DNA of 64,000 bases from Beta vulgaris subsp. vulgaris (GCF_026745355.1 NC_079205.1:58281058-58345057); one strand, 5' to 3'; positions 47,476 through 58,605 are shown, counted from the stretch's first letter. Notes: generated by a model from the sequence alone, not told the origin. Made by a program: numbers and translations.

Positions 47476-47739
47476 CTCTCTCCATCCCATAATATAGTGT
47501 TTGTTTTTCTCTCTTTGAGGTCAAACTCTAAAATCTTTGACCAAATATTCTCATTAATATATAAAAAAAAACATACTCATATAAGATATATCTTGTTAGG
47601 TTCGCCTCAATGTGTAGTTTCATAATATCAACTTTTTATATTTTTTATTAATACGGAATTGAAGACATTGAAGGTCAAATATATACCTTGAAGACTGTGC
47701 AAAAAGCAAACAAGCACTATATTATGGGACATATATGGG
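47476..47739. mobile_element. Stowaway MITE with degraded right end
   Basis: Left end CTCTCTCCATCCCATAATAT is preceded by TA. The right side has GCACTATATTATGGGAC, after which the usual GGAGGGAG is replaced by ATATATGGG before TA. Same family as 30147-30402. Confidence 0.78.
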
Positions 47740-47891
47740 TAACATAGTAGACTTAGGACCCATTCATATACATGTTGAGATTTCTTAAATAATTACAAAT
47801 TTCTTTGGTGAAAAAACGGCAAAAAAACACATTACATAAAAAAAAAAGTAATCGAAAAAGTTCCTAAATAATTCAAAAGTTGATCCAAAAA

Positions 47892-47960
47892 TCTCTACTA
47901 CATAAGCTAAGTGAGAGCAATAGTGTCGCTTTTAAATTTACATATTTCCCCTCTACAACA
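47892..47960 (+). mobile_element. Helitron 5' end, 3' end not found
   Basis: A|TCTCTACTACATAAGCTAAG, then GAGCAATAGTGTCGC, matches the 5' end of the Helitron family at 45029-46685. No hairpin plus CTAG was found convincingly downstream, so only the end is annotated. Confidence 0.5.
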
Positions 47961-48401
47961 TAAAATCATTATACACATAAACTTACGAAGAAAAAATTGA
48001 CATTCAAAAGAGGCGTCAAGTGTCAGTTCCTTAGAAATGAGATCGCAATGTGTACAAATAAGACTCGTTCTCCAGCTTGGATTAGCTTGCATCCCAAATC
48101 TCACAACTATTCTCCGTCTCAACCTCCGCTTAAAATGTCGTTAATCAAACAAGATTTTTCACATTTGTCAGAGCTTTAACCACTTAACTTAGCTTCTTAA
48201 TTACTTTGTCTTTGATATCTTTAACGAAAGGAAATTCAAAACACTTGCATTAGCTTGGCACTGCTCCCCCCAAAGTAGTCAGTGACCAACTCTTCACCAA
48301 TCTGCATGCATGAAGTAATTCCACGACGTTATAGTAATATATACTAATAAATGTGCTAATGTACATAATTAATTAGGTTAATTACCACTATTAGGAATTG
48401 A

Positions 48402-48531
48402 GGGATAGCCTAGTAATTAGACCTTTCCTCCCGATTTCAAAAAGTATTGGAATTGATTCTCACCGTAGTCAAGTTGGGATCCCCTTGATTACCCCAACTT
48501 GTAAAGGTTTCTCCTTACCAAAACAAAATTT
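48402..48531 (+). mobile_element. SINE-like fragment
   Basis: GGGATAGCCTAGTAATTAG (A-box-like), GGAATTGATTCTCACC (B-box-like), GGGATCCCCTTGATTACCCC and CTCCTTACCAAAACAAAA resemble the SINE family at 63792-63930. No convincing flanking repeat was found. Confidence 0.5.
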
Positions 48532-49269
48532 AAGAATTGTTATCTTTTTTCGTATATAAAGAGTCCTAGAAGACAATGTATGGAAAAGAATTTAAATTTT
48601 GATTTAGTTATCATTTCTCGAGTCTTCATCAATTAAATTACTATTATAGATATTTTAGATGCAAAATATGACATAAATCATCCCAATTTTTGTGCAATTC
48701 TTAACTTAATCCCAATTTTGAATAATTTATAAAAAAATCCTAAGTTTGGGAGTCTCCTCCTAATCCAAATTATAATTTCTTTTTGGCCTTTGTTATCTTT
48801 TATGGTTCTACGGTATATTGAAAAGTTAACAATACTAATTATTTTGAGAAGATCTCTGAAATCCTAAGTTTATTCCAGACTAATTAAAAGTTGAGTTTAA
48901 TATAAGAAAATATCCCAAACTTGGAATATTTTCCTATAAATGATTCAAAATTTGCATTTATTTATGAATAATTCCTAATTGTAAATCTACACAGAGAAAA
49001 TTCTAAAAACACACTCAACACACTCCTCCGTCCCAAAAAAAATATTCCTTTTTCGTCTGTTTCAAATTAGTTTAAACATTTTTATTTTTTGTATGGTATC
49101 ACTATTATTATATTAGTCTCTCTCCCCTCCTTTGGCCCACAACCTATTTCTAATAATGAAAAAAATGCCCAACTCTCTAGTCAACACTACATATAACCTT
49201 AAACTACGTGTTCCAACAAGTGTTCAAATCTTTCTAATATATACAAATAACATTTGATTTTATGTATTA

Positions 49270-49631
49270 GGCTATGTTCAGTTCACCTTATTTTTGCTTA
49301 TTTCGGATCTAATCAGATCAGATCAGAAAAAATAAGTTCAGATCAGATCAGATCATGCTTATATTTAAAAACTCATTATTATTATTATTATATATCTTTC
49401 ATTACATATTAGTAAAAATTATAATAATTGAATATTAATAAAGTACTCATTGAGACAAATCAAACAAGACCCCACATGACTATATTTTTTCTTATATATT
49501 GAGAATAATCTAAAAGATAAGATCTTGTAATCAGATCAGATCAGTTCAGATCAGCTCAGATCAGAAAAAATAAGTTCAGATCAGATCAGATAAGTTCAGA
49601 TCAGAAAATTTCAGGTGAACTAAACATAGCC
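49270..49631. mobile_element. Harbinger/Tourist-like MITE with GATCA arrays
   Basis: Ends GGCTATGTTCAGTTCACCT and AGGTGAACTAAACATAGCC are inverted repeats flanked by TTA (49267-49269 and 49632-49634), a PIF/Harbinger-type 3-bp duplication. Subterminal DNA on both sides is made of GATCA repeats interspersed with AAAAAATAAGTTCAGATCAG. It is 362 bp and noncoding. Confidence 0.83.
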
Positions 49632-49900
49632 TTACTTCCTTCATTTTTTTTCTATTGCAAAAATTGAGTTTTCACGCTTGTCAATGAACAACTTTAACTA
49701 CTAATATCTTTAAGTACTTTGTAGTAAAAATTATAAAAAATTGATATTTTAAAAGAATATATTGAGACAAATCTAACAAACCTCACATGACTATATTTTT
49801 CCTTACGTAGAAATTACAATAGAGATAGTGAAAGGGTGAAGGGGGGGGGGGAATAGTGTAAATATTCAATCTCTGCAATAGGAGAAAGTAATAAGAAATA

Positions 49901-50160
49901 CTCCCTCTCTATCTTTTTACTTGCAATTGTTTGCCTTTTACATTATTCACAAACTCTACTTAGTTTATCTTTGGTGATTTATTGTTAAGGAAAAATATAT
50001 TCATGTAGGATCTTATTAGATTCATATCTCAATGTATATTTTCCAAAAATCTACTTCTTATAATTTTTAATTATCGATACTTAAAGATATTAATGATTAA
50101 AGTTATGAATTGACAAGTGTGAAAGTCAAACGGTTGCAAGTAGAAAGAAATCGAGGAAGT
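49901..50160. mobile_element. Stowaway-like MITE
   Basis: Left CTCCCTCTCTATCTTTTTAC and right GTAGAAAGAAATCGAGGAAG are imperfect inverted repeats, with TTGCAA just inside and TA outside (49899-49900 and 50161-50162); 260 bp. A left-half fragment of the same family is at about 32087-32262 in a SUVR intron. Confidence 0.78.
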
Positions 50161-50300
50161 AATAGTCAAAACGAGGTATATGAATAATGTGCACAAAAGT
50201 CAAACTGTTATCTCTATTATAGAACGGATAAAGTAAACAGTGAATATAGACCATATAGCTAACCACTTTAAATCAAACATTTCATTTAAGGCGCTATAAT

Positions 50301-50847
50301 TAGGAATGGCAACGGGTCGGACTTGGACCGGATTATGCATAATCCGACTCCGACCCTACAGAAAGTCGGATTTTAAATCCGAGTCCGACTCCGAGATCCG
50401 TCTTTGAAAATCCGAATCCGACCCGACCTAAAATCCGAACATCCGACTCCGAGATCCGACCCGACTTAAAATCCGGACATCCGACTTAAAATCCGAACAT
50501 CCGACTCCGAACCTGATCCGACTTATTTTTCTTCCAATTGTTTAATCATTTTTTCTGTGGGAAAAGCCTATATAATACAACTGGCTGAAAGTCGAAGTCA
50601 GATTATACATAAATAATAATACATTACATAAATAAGAAAAAAGGATTGATTGACTCAAAGTCGGAGTCGGAGTCGGATTCGGATGTCGGATTATTTTATG
50701 AGATCCGACTCCGACCCTCCTCCGACTCGGAGTCGGATTTTTTAAACGGAGTCGGAGTCGGATTCCTTTTTTGTCGGAGTCAACTCGGATTTTTTCCTTC
50801 GGATCGGAGCGGACTAGGGTCGGATTCGGATTGGATTGCCATCCCTA
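50301..50847. mobile_element. hAT-like MITE built of TCCGAC/GTCGGA arrays
   Basis: The ends TAGGAATGGCAA and TTGCCATCCCTA are inverted repeats flanked by the perfect 8-bp duplication GCTATAAT (50293-50300 and 50848-50855), the hAT pattern. The left arm is an array of ATCCGACTCCGA-like units and the right arm its inverted counterpart (GAGTCGGAGTCGGATT), so the 547-bp element can fold into one long hairpin. It sits just beyond the 3' end of the PDLP gene. Confidence 0.88.
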
Positions 50848-50889
50848 GCTATAATTCTTTTTAGATACGTATAATTTGTAGATTTATGT

Positions 50890-53800
50890 TTACTCACCAT
50901 CATCCTTCTTCTTCAAGCATCGGAATAACAAAAGGACGATGAACAAAAGGGCTACCCCTCCAATTGCGATTGCCACTATCTTCCCAAAACCAGCCTTGTG
51001 TTTTTCCTCTGCCAAAAAAACAAGATTCAATGAACAAGCATCATTAACCATTTTAACTTTGAAGTGAATACAACAAATTTTAATCCACCGGGGGAGGGTT
51101 AATCACATCGAGTGAGATTCCATTCTAAAACCAATCGAGAATATGAGGAGTTAGTTCACCAGAATTAGCTTATTGTTAATTATAATTATCTTACTCCTTT
51201 AAAAGAAATTAAACCCACACGCCGTGTGTCCAGGGGTGCTAATCGAGTTGAGCATCTCGCGAGCAGCTTAAACTCGACTCGGTCAAAGCTCGACTCGAGT
51301 TAGCTTGAGCTCGCTTGAAACTCGATAACCTTGCACACAACTCAATTTTTTCAATTAATTTCTCTTTGAAATAAAGAAATACATTGACACTCATTAAAAA
51401 TAAATTGATATTAGTATAAACGGAAAAAAAAAAATGTAAAGAAAATAAGATAAAATAATCAAATGCCTAGAATTTAATGTGTACCGACTTTAAATGAGTT
51501 GCTTATGATTGAGCAATTCGACTCGACTAGAAACTTAGCAAGCACGAATTGAGCAACCCTCTAATACTCGTTCGATTAGCACCCCTACGCGTGTCTTTGT
51601 CTTAACAAAATGTCACTTAGTGTTATTGCAATAATAGAGAACAATTACCACTAGTTATTTTTATTGCATGGATTAATTAAGCTATTTTACTTTACCTGCA
51701 TGAAAGGCACCATGAATTTCATGTGGGTTGAACTCATAGCTCAAGTAACACAAACCCAAGTAAACTTGACCAGAAATGGAACTCACACACTCCTTCTCAA
51801 GAGCCTCAACAGCATCAACTACACATGTTGCACATTTACACTCATCTATCCCCACCTCACATTGAACCATGGCATGGAACCCTTCATGCTTGATGGAGTA
51901 AAACCCATTATTACCATCGCCGCCACCGCCGGCGACCTCGCTTTCCAGCGCCACCAGTGCTTGGCTCTTCATCTGCTCAAAATACTCACTTGACATCACT
52001 GCTTGGTTTTCCCCACAGGACTTCTTATTGTTCAATTCATCATCAAGGCTAAAGATGTCATTGTACACGTCTGCTTCATATTGTACATGGCACCCTGAGA
52101 GTTGGATTCTTGCAGCCATGGAATTACCTTAAGATGTAATCTTTATATATAAGTGTTATGAGATTTACATTATACAATGAATATAGATAATAGATGTGAG
52201 CATAGGCTAACATTATGCTTCTTTCCCTATTTGAGGCTTGAGCAACATTTGTTTTAAACAGTCTCCAGTACACGTCAACTATTAGTAAATTAGAATTCAT
52301 GTTTGGTTAATTGACGTGAAAAAATAAGGAAAATCTAGAAGTGAAACATTAACAAGACTACAAAGAAGTTCAAAATCTTGGGTCTATTGTGCCAGGTAAA
52401 AAATCTATATAAATATATTAAAAGACGTTTTTAAGAAAGCTATAATGTCATGTAGCACTTTCATCAAGCTTTTGATGTGAATATTTTATGTTCATGTGAA
52501 CTCTTCAATTAAAAAATATAAATATTATGTAACTGCATGGTATCGAACACGTGATCTTTAAAATGAAAAGTAAGAGCATAGTAATCACTAATCAGCCCAT
52601 CAATACACTATAATAACTTTACTGTCTAATACTCCATCCGTTTCCTAAAGATCTTCTCTCTTCCTGTTTAAGTGCGTTTCCAAAATATCTTCCCTCTTTT
52701 ACTTTATTTCTTATTTGGAATTTTTTCCCCTTTTTACCCTCATGTCCCTATCATATGGTCCACCATTACATTATTAATTCAATTTTACTCCCTTTTTCTC
52801 TCCTACTTTAACCTCTTTTTATTTGTTTATTTATCTTAACCCCTTTCTCTCTCCTACTTTACCCACCCCACACCCCACACAAATTAATTCTCATTGGTAT
52901 CTGTAGTAACAGTAACAAGGAAGATCTTTCGGAAACGGATGTAGTATTCATATAAAATATGATAAGGTATTATTACTATTATTATTATTATTATTACATT
53001 TAATTTACCTAAACATATTTAAACAAGTATTTAGATTTCTAACGGTCAGTTTGCACCAAAAAAACAAGAGTTTTCTAGCAAATTTAAAGTTATATTAGTA
53101 AAATAAATACTCAATTAATAAAGAGATACTAAGTACTTATTAGTAATCTATACTAATATATTAAAAAAAAAAATTATAAGCAAGTCTATACGCAATGTGG
53201 CACTTTCCAGTTAGTTGTTCATACTTCATTCCAAGCCATCATGATATATTAAAAAAATTAGAAATATGCTCCGTATAAGATTCATTCACGTGACCTCAAA
53301 TTAAGATAATAAAGTTTAACCAATAAGCTATGGAACATTAAATAATATTATTTTTAACATAAAAATGTTAATAATTTGTCCAGATCTAAAAACTAGCTAG
53401 TTACAAAAGTAATTATAAAGTAATATAAAAGTATTGTAAAAACTCATAAGGTTAAAGGTAACAAGTCCATTTCTTTTTTATAATTAAGTTTCAAGTCCAT
53501 TTAATAATAACTAGTGTTGTCTATTTTTCACAGGCAGTATAGAAAGATATGATAATATGTCCAAATTTATTACGGTTTTTTTAAATAAAAATCCTGAGGT
53601 ATCATTGACTTAATTATCAAGATATCTTTATTGAAGTTCAAATTTTAAGTTTCAAGGATACCTTAGGAAATTAATGAACTTGAATTTCGGCGTATATGAT
53701 AGGGATATTTTGAGCCTAAACATAAAATTCAGGGGTATATGAGAAATTCTCCAAATATGAGGGGTAATATGAGAATTACGTCAAATTTAGGCGACCTGAG

Positions 53801-54200
53801 TAAATCTCCCAAAAAAATTGAATCTCAAATTAATATTACCACAAAAGCCATTTGATGAGACGTTTTGGAAGGTCTTCATGCACTCATTACATTTATGATC
53901 ATCTAAATCTTGGCGACATTGAAAACGACCTGAAAGAGAGGCTTCAAAGTGATCTCCAACCATGATGAATGTTCTACTAAATTTGGATTGAGAGGATTGA
54001 GATTGAAGCTTCTTAAAAAGTTTCTTTTGTGCATCCATGTATTCTCCATTAGGATCTTCGAGTTTTTGGGATGAACAATGGTGGAAAATTAAGGTTTTAT
54101 GATCTTCCAAAACCCCAATACCTAATGATAATACTATGTAATTTGTTAGAAAGAAAATCAGTGAAGAAGAAAGGAATACTTTCGTGAGGATCAAAGACAT
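50890..54200 (-). CDS. PDLP: Plasmodesmata-located protein (two DUF26 domains plus TM), three exons
   Basis: Coding exons (minus): 53840-54200, 51696-52127 and 50890-51008, phases consistent, 303 aa. Residues 1-27 (VFLSSSLIFFLTNYIVLSL) are a signal peptide. The first DUF26/Gnk2 domain has CSSQKLEDPNG and the C-x8-C-x2-C motif CRQDLDDHKCNEC, and continues across the splice into GNSMAARIQLSGCHVQYE. The second has MVQCEVGIDECKCATC, also C-x8-C-x2-C, with one extra Cys inside the spacer. Exon 3 encodes a single membrane helix (KIVAIAIGGVALLFIVLLLF) and a short basic tail (RCLKKKDDGE). Known for PDLPs: type I proteins targeted to plasmodesmata that modulate callose and cell-to-cell traffic. The stop is TAA 50890-50892, but GATG/GTGAGT just before it is a good donor, so a tiny fourth exon could replace the last residues. 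Intron 1 (1.7 kb) and intron 2 (0.7 kb) carry MITEs. Confidence 0.9.
51231..51587. mobile_element. hAT-like MITE in PDLP intron 2
   Basis: Ends CAGGGGTGCTAATCGAG and TTCGATTAGCACCCCTA are inverted repeats. Flanking CGTGTGTC (51223-51230) and CGCGTGTC (51588-51595) match at 7 of 8 positions. Subterminal CTCGA-rich blocks (AGCTCGACTCGAGTTAGC) occupy the left arm; 357 bp. Confidence 0.8.
52632..52944. mobile_element. Stowaway MITE in PDLP intron 1
   Basis: Left CTCCATCCGTTTCCTAAAG and right CTTTCGGAAACGGATGTAG are inverted repeats with TA at 52630-52631 and 52945-52946; 313 bp. Internally very similar to 5189-5507 (TCATATGGTCCACCATTACA versus TCATATGGTCTACCATTACA). Confidence 0.88.
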
Positions 54201-55446
54201 GGAGTTTCATGCACTTTGATATTATGATAAGATTATATGTCATGTACTACTCTTTTTTGCTTCGCTTGTGATATAGTATTTAATTTGTTATATATATGTA
54301 CATCATTAGTATGGTATATGGGGGGTTTGGTATAGTAGTTGAAGAGTTTCAAAGAATTATTGGTGCATATTTCTTGCCTAACCTCATCTATTTGATAAAT
54401 TTTGTTGGGCATATTGGTGATGATGCGAAGTAAATGTTTGTCAAAAGAACTAGAGCTAGAATAACTTATATGTTTAGTAATTAAACTTCCATTGAATAAA
54501 CCTTTTACTCGTCTAAAAAGAAAGCTCCTACTAATTATGAGGTTGTGGAGTATCGTTTCGTTCCTATCTCATATTACTGAGGTTTAAGGATCAAACTTCA
54601 TGGGACTCATTTAAGGATTTTCTTTTATCCCCTCAAATGAGTCCCATTCATCTTATTAAAAAAATTTGCCTGGCATTATGCCATATGATTTGTATTTTAG
54701 GTCAAACAATTTTCTATCTACCGTATGTTTGTGTTAGAGTTGGAATGTGTTGCAAGGTAGAGCAAAACGCTTATAGATGAGACAAAGTCATTGATAGCGG
54801 ATCTAAGGGAAGACATAAAACGAAAAAATTGAACAAGTATATGCCTCCAAAAAATTGAAGATACAAGATGAAGATAATTATAATGTACTTCATATTAAGA
54901 AAAATAGGTGATAATACAAGTAGCACAATATGATTTTCACTTGTTCAGTATTGGCCTTGTACAAATAAAACCCATTTATAGTAGCATTGTCATTTATTGT
55001 TCCAATGTCTAGCATAAATTGATTATCAAAATACAAATTGCCATGTAGCTAGAAAACCCAAAGTTACATAAAAATAGAACCCCTTTTAGAATTTGCATCC
55101 TATTTTAGGGCGATAAAATTTCTGCTCCTCTAAATTTTATTTTATCAAATTCTAATCTTGAGAAAAATAAGGATGAAAAACAAGAGCAAAACTTTTGCAT
55201 GTTTTTTGCCATCATTTTTTTTCCTTTCATTCTTTCATCCAATTAAATTAAAATTATTCTCTCATCACCTTTCATCTCGTCGTCCTTCTTTGATCTTCTT
55301 TCTCAAGATCAATAACAGGACGACGAGAGAGAAATGGGATAAGGTAAGAAACAAAATCGAAAAAAGAATTCAAAATCATCACATAATAGTATTCCTAATC
55401 ATTTACCAAACTTGATTGTTGAAACATAATCAAGTTCAATATTACA
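54201..55446. promoter_or_regulatory. Divergent intergenic region between PDLP (-) and C2 protein (+)
   Basis: About 1.25 kb must hold both promoters. It is AT-rich with an A/T-rich leader before the ATG at 55447. I identify no specific motif with confidence, and no transposon with clear ends. Confidence 0.4.
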
Positions 55447-56565
55447 ATGACAGAACCCTTTCAATTGCTACATATCAACATAATATCAGCTCGAGATCTA
55501 GCACCCGTATCAAAATCCATGAACACGTATGTCGTCGGGTGGGTCAACCCGAACCGAAAGCTAACAACCCGGGTCGACCACAAGGGTAACAATTGTCCTG
55601 AATGGAATGACAAGTTTGTATTTCGGGTCACACCTAAGTTCCTTAACTCTGACTCATCAATCGTTGATATTGAAATATATAGCCAAGCATGGTTACGTGA
55701 TGCTCTCATCGGGTCGGTTCGGGTCTCAATTGCCAACCTAATACCCACGGGTTACCAAAACGGGTCAACCCGAAGATCCGTGGCCCTACAGATTCGTCGT
55801 CCGTCGGGCCGTCCCCAAGGGATCCTCAACGTTGTCGTATCCGTGTTAGACGGGAGTAGGCAGAGCATGCCCCTCTCGGTGGTCGGGCTCCCTAGCGAGA
55901 AGGGAGCCCGACCCAAGCCCGAACCTGAAGGGAGTATCATATCATTAAGACGAGCTAAGAGTGAGCGCTCCTGGACAGCTACCATCGACCAGGAACCTCG
56001 GGCCCCCAGGCCCGCCGGCAGGGGGCCCGAGCCCGGCCCGTCCTCGAGCATGGGCGGGTCCATGTGCAACTCCGACGTCGGGCCGTCGGCGTCGGTGGTG
56101 GCGGCGGCGGTGGCGAAGGGGTTATACATGCCGACGGTGGCGGCGCGAGGCCGCGGGCGAGGTGGTGGGAAGGGGAATAATGATGATGATGGGAGTTCTA
56201 TATTACAATGGGAGGATGAGGAAAGTGAGGAAGGGATAATGACGAAAATCGAGCGGTGGAAAATGGAGATGCAAAAGACATCGCATGGCGGCCACGGCCA
56301 CGGCCGCGGCGGAGGCAACGGAGGAAGGAGAGGTGATCATGTTGTGGGTGAAGGTGTGCGACACAAGCATAATAAGCATCGACGAGCAAAAACAGAAGGG
56401 GGGAGATTATTTAGGTGTTTTGGTAAGGCGTATGGTTTTGAGTTTACTATAGTTTGTGGGGCCAACCATGGGAATGATAGACACAATAAGAATGCTAAAA
56501 AAAAAGTGCATCATACCACTACATCGGACGATGATACTAATAGTCAATCATACATAATAATATGA
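55447..56565 (+). CDS. C2-domain protein, SRC2-like, single exon
   Basis: 372 aa from ATG 55447 to TGA. Residues about 7-120 form a C2 domain: LLHINIISARDLAPVSKSMN, TYVVGWVNPNRKLTTRVD, NNCPEWNDKFVFRV, SIVDIEIYSQAWLRDALIGS. This layout, with KLTTRVD and PEWN, is that of the plant SRC2/BAP-type C2 proteins. The loop where Ca2+-binding aspartates usually sit reads KSMNTYVVG, so Ca2+ dependence is doubtful. After the domain come a basic LRRAKSERSW motif, a Pro/Gly-rich stretch, an Ala-rich AVAKGLYMPTV segment, RGRGRGGGKG, an acidic WEDEESEEG, His/Gly-rich repeats and a C-terminal LFRCFGKAYGFEF block. Family knowledge: peripheral membrane or vesicle proteins linked to stress. The segment at about 55790-56340 is far more GC-rich than the surroundings; antisense open frames there are composition artefacts. 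Confidence 0.88.
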   Translation: MTEPFQLLHINIISARDLAPVSKSMNTYVVGWVNPNRKLTTRVDHKGNNCPEWNDKFVFRVTPKFLNSDSSIVDIEIYSQAWLRDALIGSVRVSIANLIPTGYQNGSTRRSVALQIRRPSGRPQGILNVVVSVLDGSRQSMPLSVVGLPSEKGARPKPEPEGSIISLRRAKSERSWTATIDQEPRAPRPAGRGPEPGPSSSMGGSMCNSDVGPSASVVAAAVAKGLYMPTVAARGRGRGGGKGNNDDDGSSILQWEDEESEEGIMTKIERWKMEMQKTSHGGHGHGRGGGNGGRRGDHVVGEGVRHKHNKHRRAKTEGGRLFRCFGKAYGFEFTIVCGANHGNDRHNKNAKKKVHHTTTSDDDTNSQSYIII

Positions 56566-57983
56566 TTGATTCATTGATTCATTTTTGATAAAATGTCGAG
56601 TATGGGATAATAAAGGTAGAGTATATAGACGTCTTAGACGATATGGTTTGTTAATTTGCTCTCCTTTTCTCCCCTCACCATAAGACATTTGTATAGAAAT
56701 TTTCTTTCCCCACTTTCATTTTTTCTCTTTCAGTTTTGTTGTATAAATTCATGTATTTGTTAACTTGTTAAATAGAAATGATCTTTAGCTCATAAGAAGA
56801 AAGAAAAATATGCTCATCTATAATAGATGGGTAGCTATTCAAATTGAATTTGAATCATGATAATTTTAGAAAGAAAAACATTTATGAAGCTGGTAGAGAA
56901 GACAATGTTATATTGAAGGAAAAAGGGGTTGTACATAGGAATGTCGCAAACATAAATTATAGGGAAAAAAACATGGACAATCGAACTCTTCTCACAATAA
57001 TGGTGGAACTTGGAAGGTGTTGTTGTATCAAAGTTTACTGGTTCTATCTCTTTTTATTCAATATAGTATTACTAATTTAGCGTAGTTTCCTTCTTATGTA
57101 TTCTTGTTAAAGTTTAGTGAGTTTGATTGACCTCATATATAAACTTAACTCTTATTCAACTAAAATTTATTTGTGTATGAATTGATAGTGGATGGATGCA
57201 AGTTAAACTTTGGTCTTGTTGGACACAAGTAACCTTTGTAATAATACTTATTAACCGTGTATTAGTAGATGCTAGTTGTAAATGACTAGCTAGGTTTATT
57301 TTTTGGGTTACATTGCAAACATAATTTTCTAAAAAATTAGCTAGTGTGGCCTTGTGGGATTCTTAGAAATAATAATAAATGATATTCTACCTTCAAAAGT
57401 TATCGCGATTCACAAATTTATCTATTTCTCGCTTTTCTAAAACACTAACTCATCACTAAAACTATAATTTAAAAACACCACATTTTAAATTTGTGAAAAC
57501 TCTCACAACTTACTTCGTACTTAGGTGGGGAGTTTTAATGTAACTTTGCTAGAAAAATCTCATATTAATATGGTATGGTATTGAAAATTCGTCCTCAATG
57601 TAAACATGTACTCCTCTTCATATATTCATAAGAATTCAATACTGCATTTACAAGTGATAATCAAATTTTATAAAAACATGTTACCATGAAATATGAATAT
57701 TCACATGTATGAGACTTTCTTTATAAATTTACACTTCATCTTGTTTTTTATCGCTTAAAAACAAAAAGAAAGATACTTGAAATTTTATTGCCGTACATAG
57801 AATCGATTTTGTTGAAAAGGTGGGGGTTGTATTTTATCTGATTGATTGGAGGACTACACTTAGTTTTGCAACTAGTTAGTTTAAGATTTAAAATAACAAT
57901 GTTTGACATCAGAGGGTTTCTATTAGTTAAGCGTTTTGACGTTTTATGTTATCAACGTTTATTATGATATTGTAAACATAGAA
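56566..57983. other. Intergenic; 3' UTR of C2 gene, no other gene
   Basis: Contains the C2 gene 3' UTR and AT-rich sequence up to the tRNA. The short frame 56844-57080 has no recognisable feature. Confidence 0.45.
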
Positions 57984-58055
57984 TCCGATGTCGTCCAGCG
58001 GTTAGGATATCTGGCTTTCACCCAGGAGACCCGGGTTCGATTCCCGGCATCGGAA
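57984..58055 (+). tRNA. trnE-UUC: tRNA-Glu (UUC)
   Basis: A full cloverleaf is readable: acceptor stem TCCGATG/CATCGGA (57984-57990 with 58048-58054) and discriminator A58055; D arm around GTCCAGCGGTTAGGAT; anticodon stem TCTGG/CCAGG with loop CTTTCAC, anticodon TTC at 58017-58019; T arm CCGGG-TTCGATT-CCCGG. The B box GGTTCGATTCC is at 58034-58044. There is no intron and no encoded CCA, as expected of a nuclear plant tRNA gene. Confidence 0.97.
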
Positions 58056-58060
58056 TTTTT
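58056..58060 (+). terminator. Pol III terminator of tRNA-Glu
   Basis: TTTTT directly follows the discriminator base. Confidence 0.75.
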
Positions 58061-58231
58061 GAATTTTCGCTTTCTGCTTTTTGACTGTTGGACTTGGGAG
58101 TTGAGATTATTGAATGGCCTTTCACAATTTCACTCATGTTGGCCTGTGTCTTCCTATGACCCCAGATTTTTATATTGTAAGTTTGTAACTAGTTATTAAA
58201 CTCGGATTATGTCCCGAATAAGAAAAAATAA

Positions 58232-58605
58232 TTTATTAATATAATACTTTATGATAATAACGGTAAATACAATTTAGTCTAGTGGTTAAAATTTTAGTAT
58301 ATGTATTTGAGGTTTTCGGATCAAATCCTATATTACGTAATTTCTAAAAACAATTTATTGTACATGGACTACATGAACTAAAACTCCCTAGGAAGAGAGC
58401 CACGTGGCACCGTTTTTATTTATTAATATAATACTTTATAATATTAACACTAAATACAACTTAGTTTAGTGGTTAAGACTTTAGTATATGTATTTGAGGT
58501 TTCACGATCAAATCTTATACTATGCAATTTTTAAATCTTTTTATTGTACATGGATTACATGAACTAAAATTCCCTAGAAAGAGCGTCATGTGGCATAATT
58601 TCTTG
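58232..58605. repeat. Tandem duplication of a 187-bp SINE-like unit
   Basis: Two head-to-tail copies, starting at 58232 and 58419, share TTTATTAATATAATACTTTA, TAGTTTAGTGGTTAA-like (A-box-like), GGATCAAATC/CGATCAAATC (B-box-like), TTATTGTACATGGA-TACATG and the end CTAGRAAGAG-CCACGTGGCA. The period is 187 bp and the copies are diverged. The boxes suggest an old tRNA-derived SINE; no flanking duplication was found. Confidence 0.65.

Noticed and set aside
50301..50847. TCCGAC repeats as clustered DRE/CRT sites
   Set aside because: The core site is usually A/GCCGAC; here the repeat is TCCGAC, and it belongs to a hAT-like MITE downstream of the PDLP stop codon.
55752..56318. 188-codon antisense frame in the C2 gene
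   Set aside because: Mirror of the GC-rich coding strand; the sense frame has a clear C2 domain.
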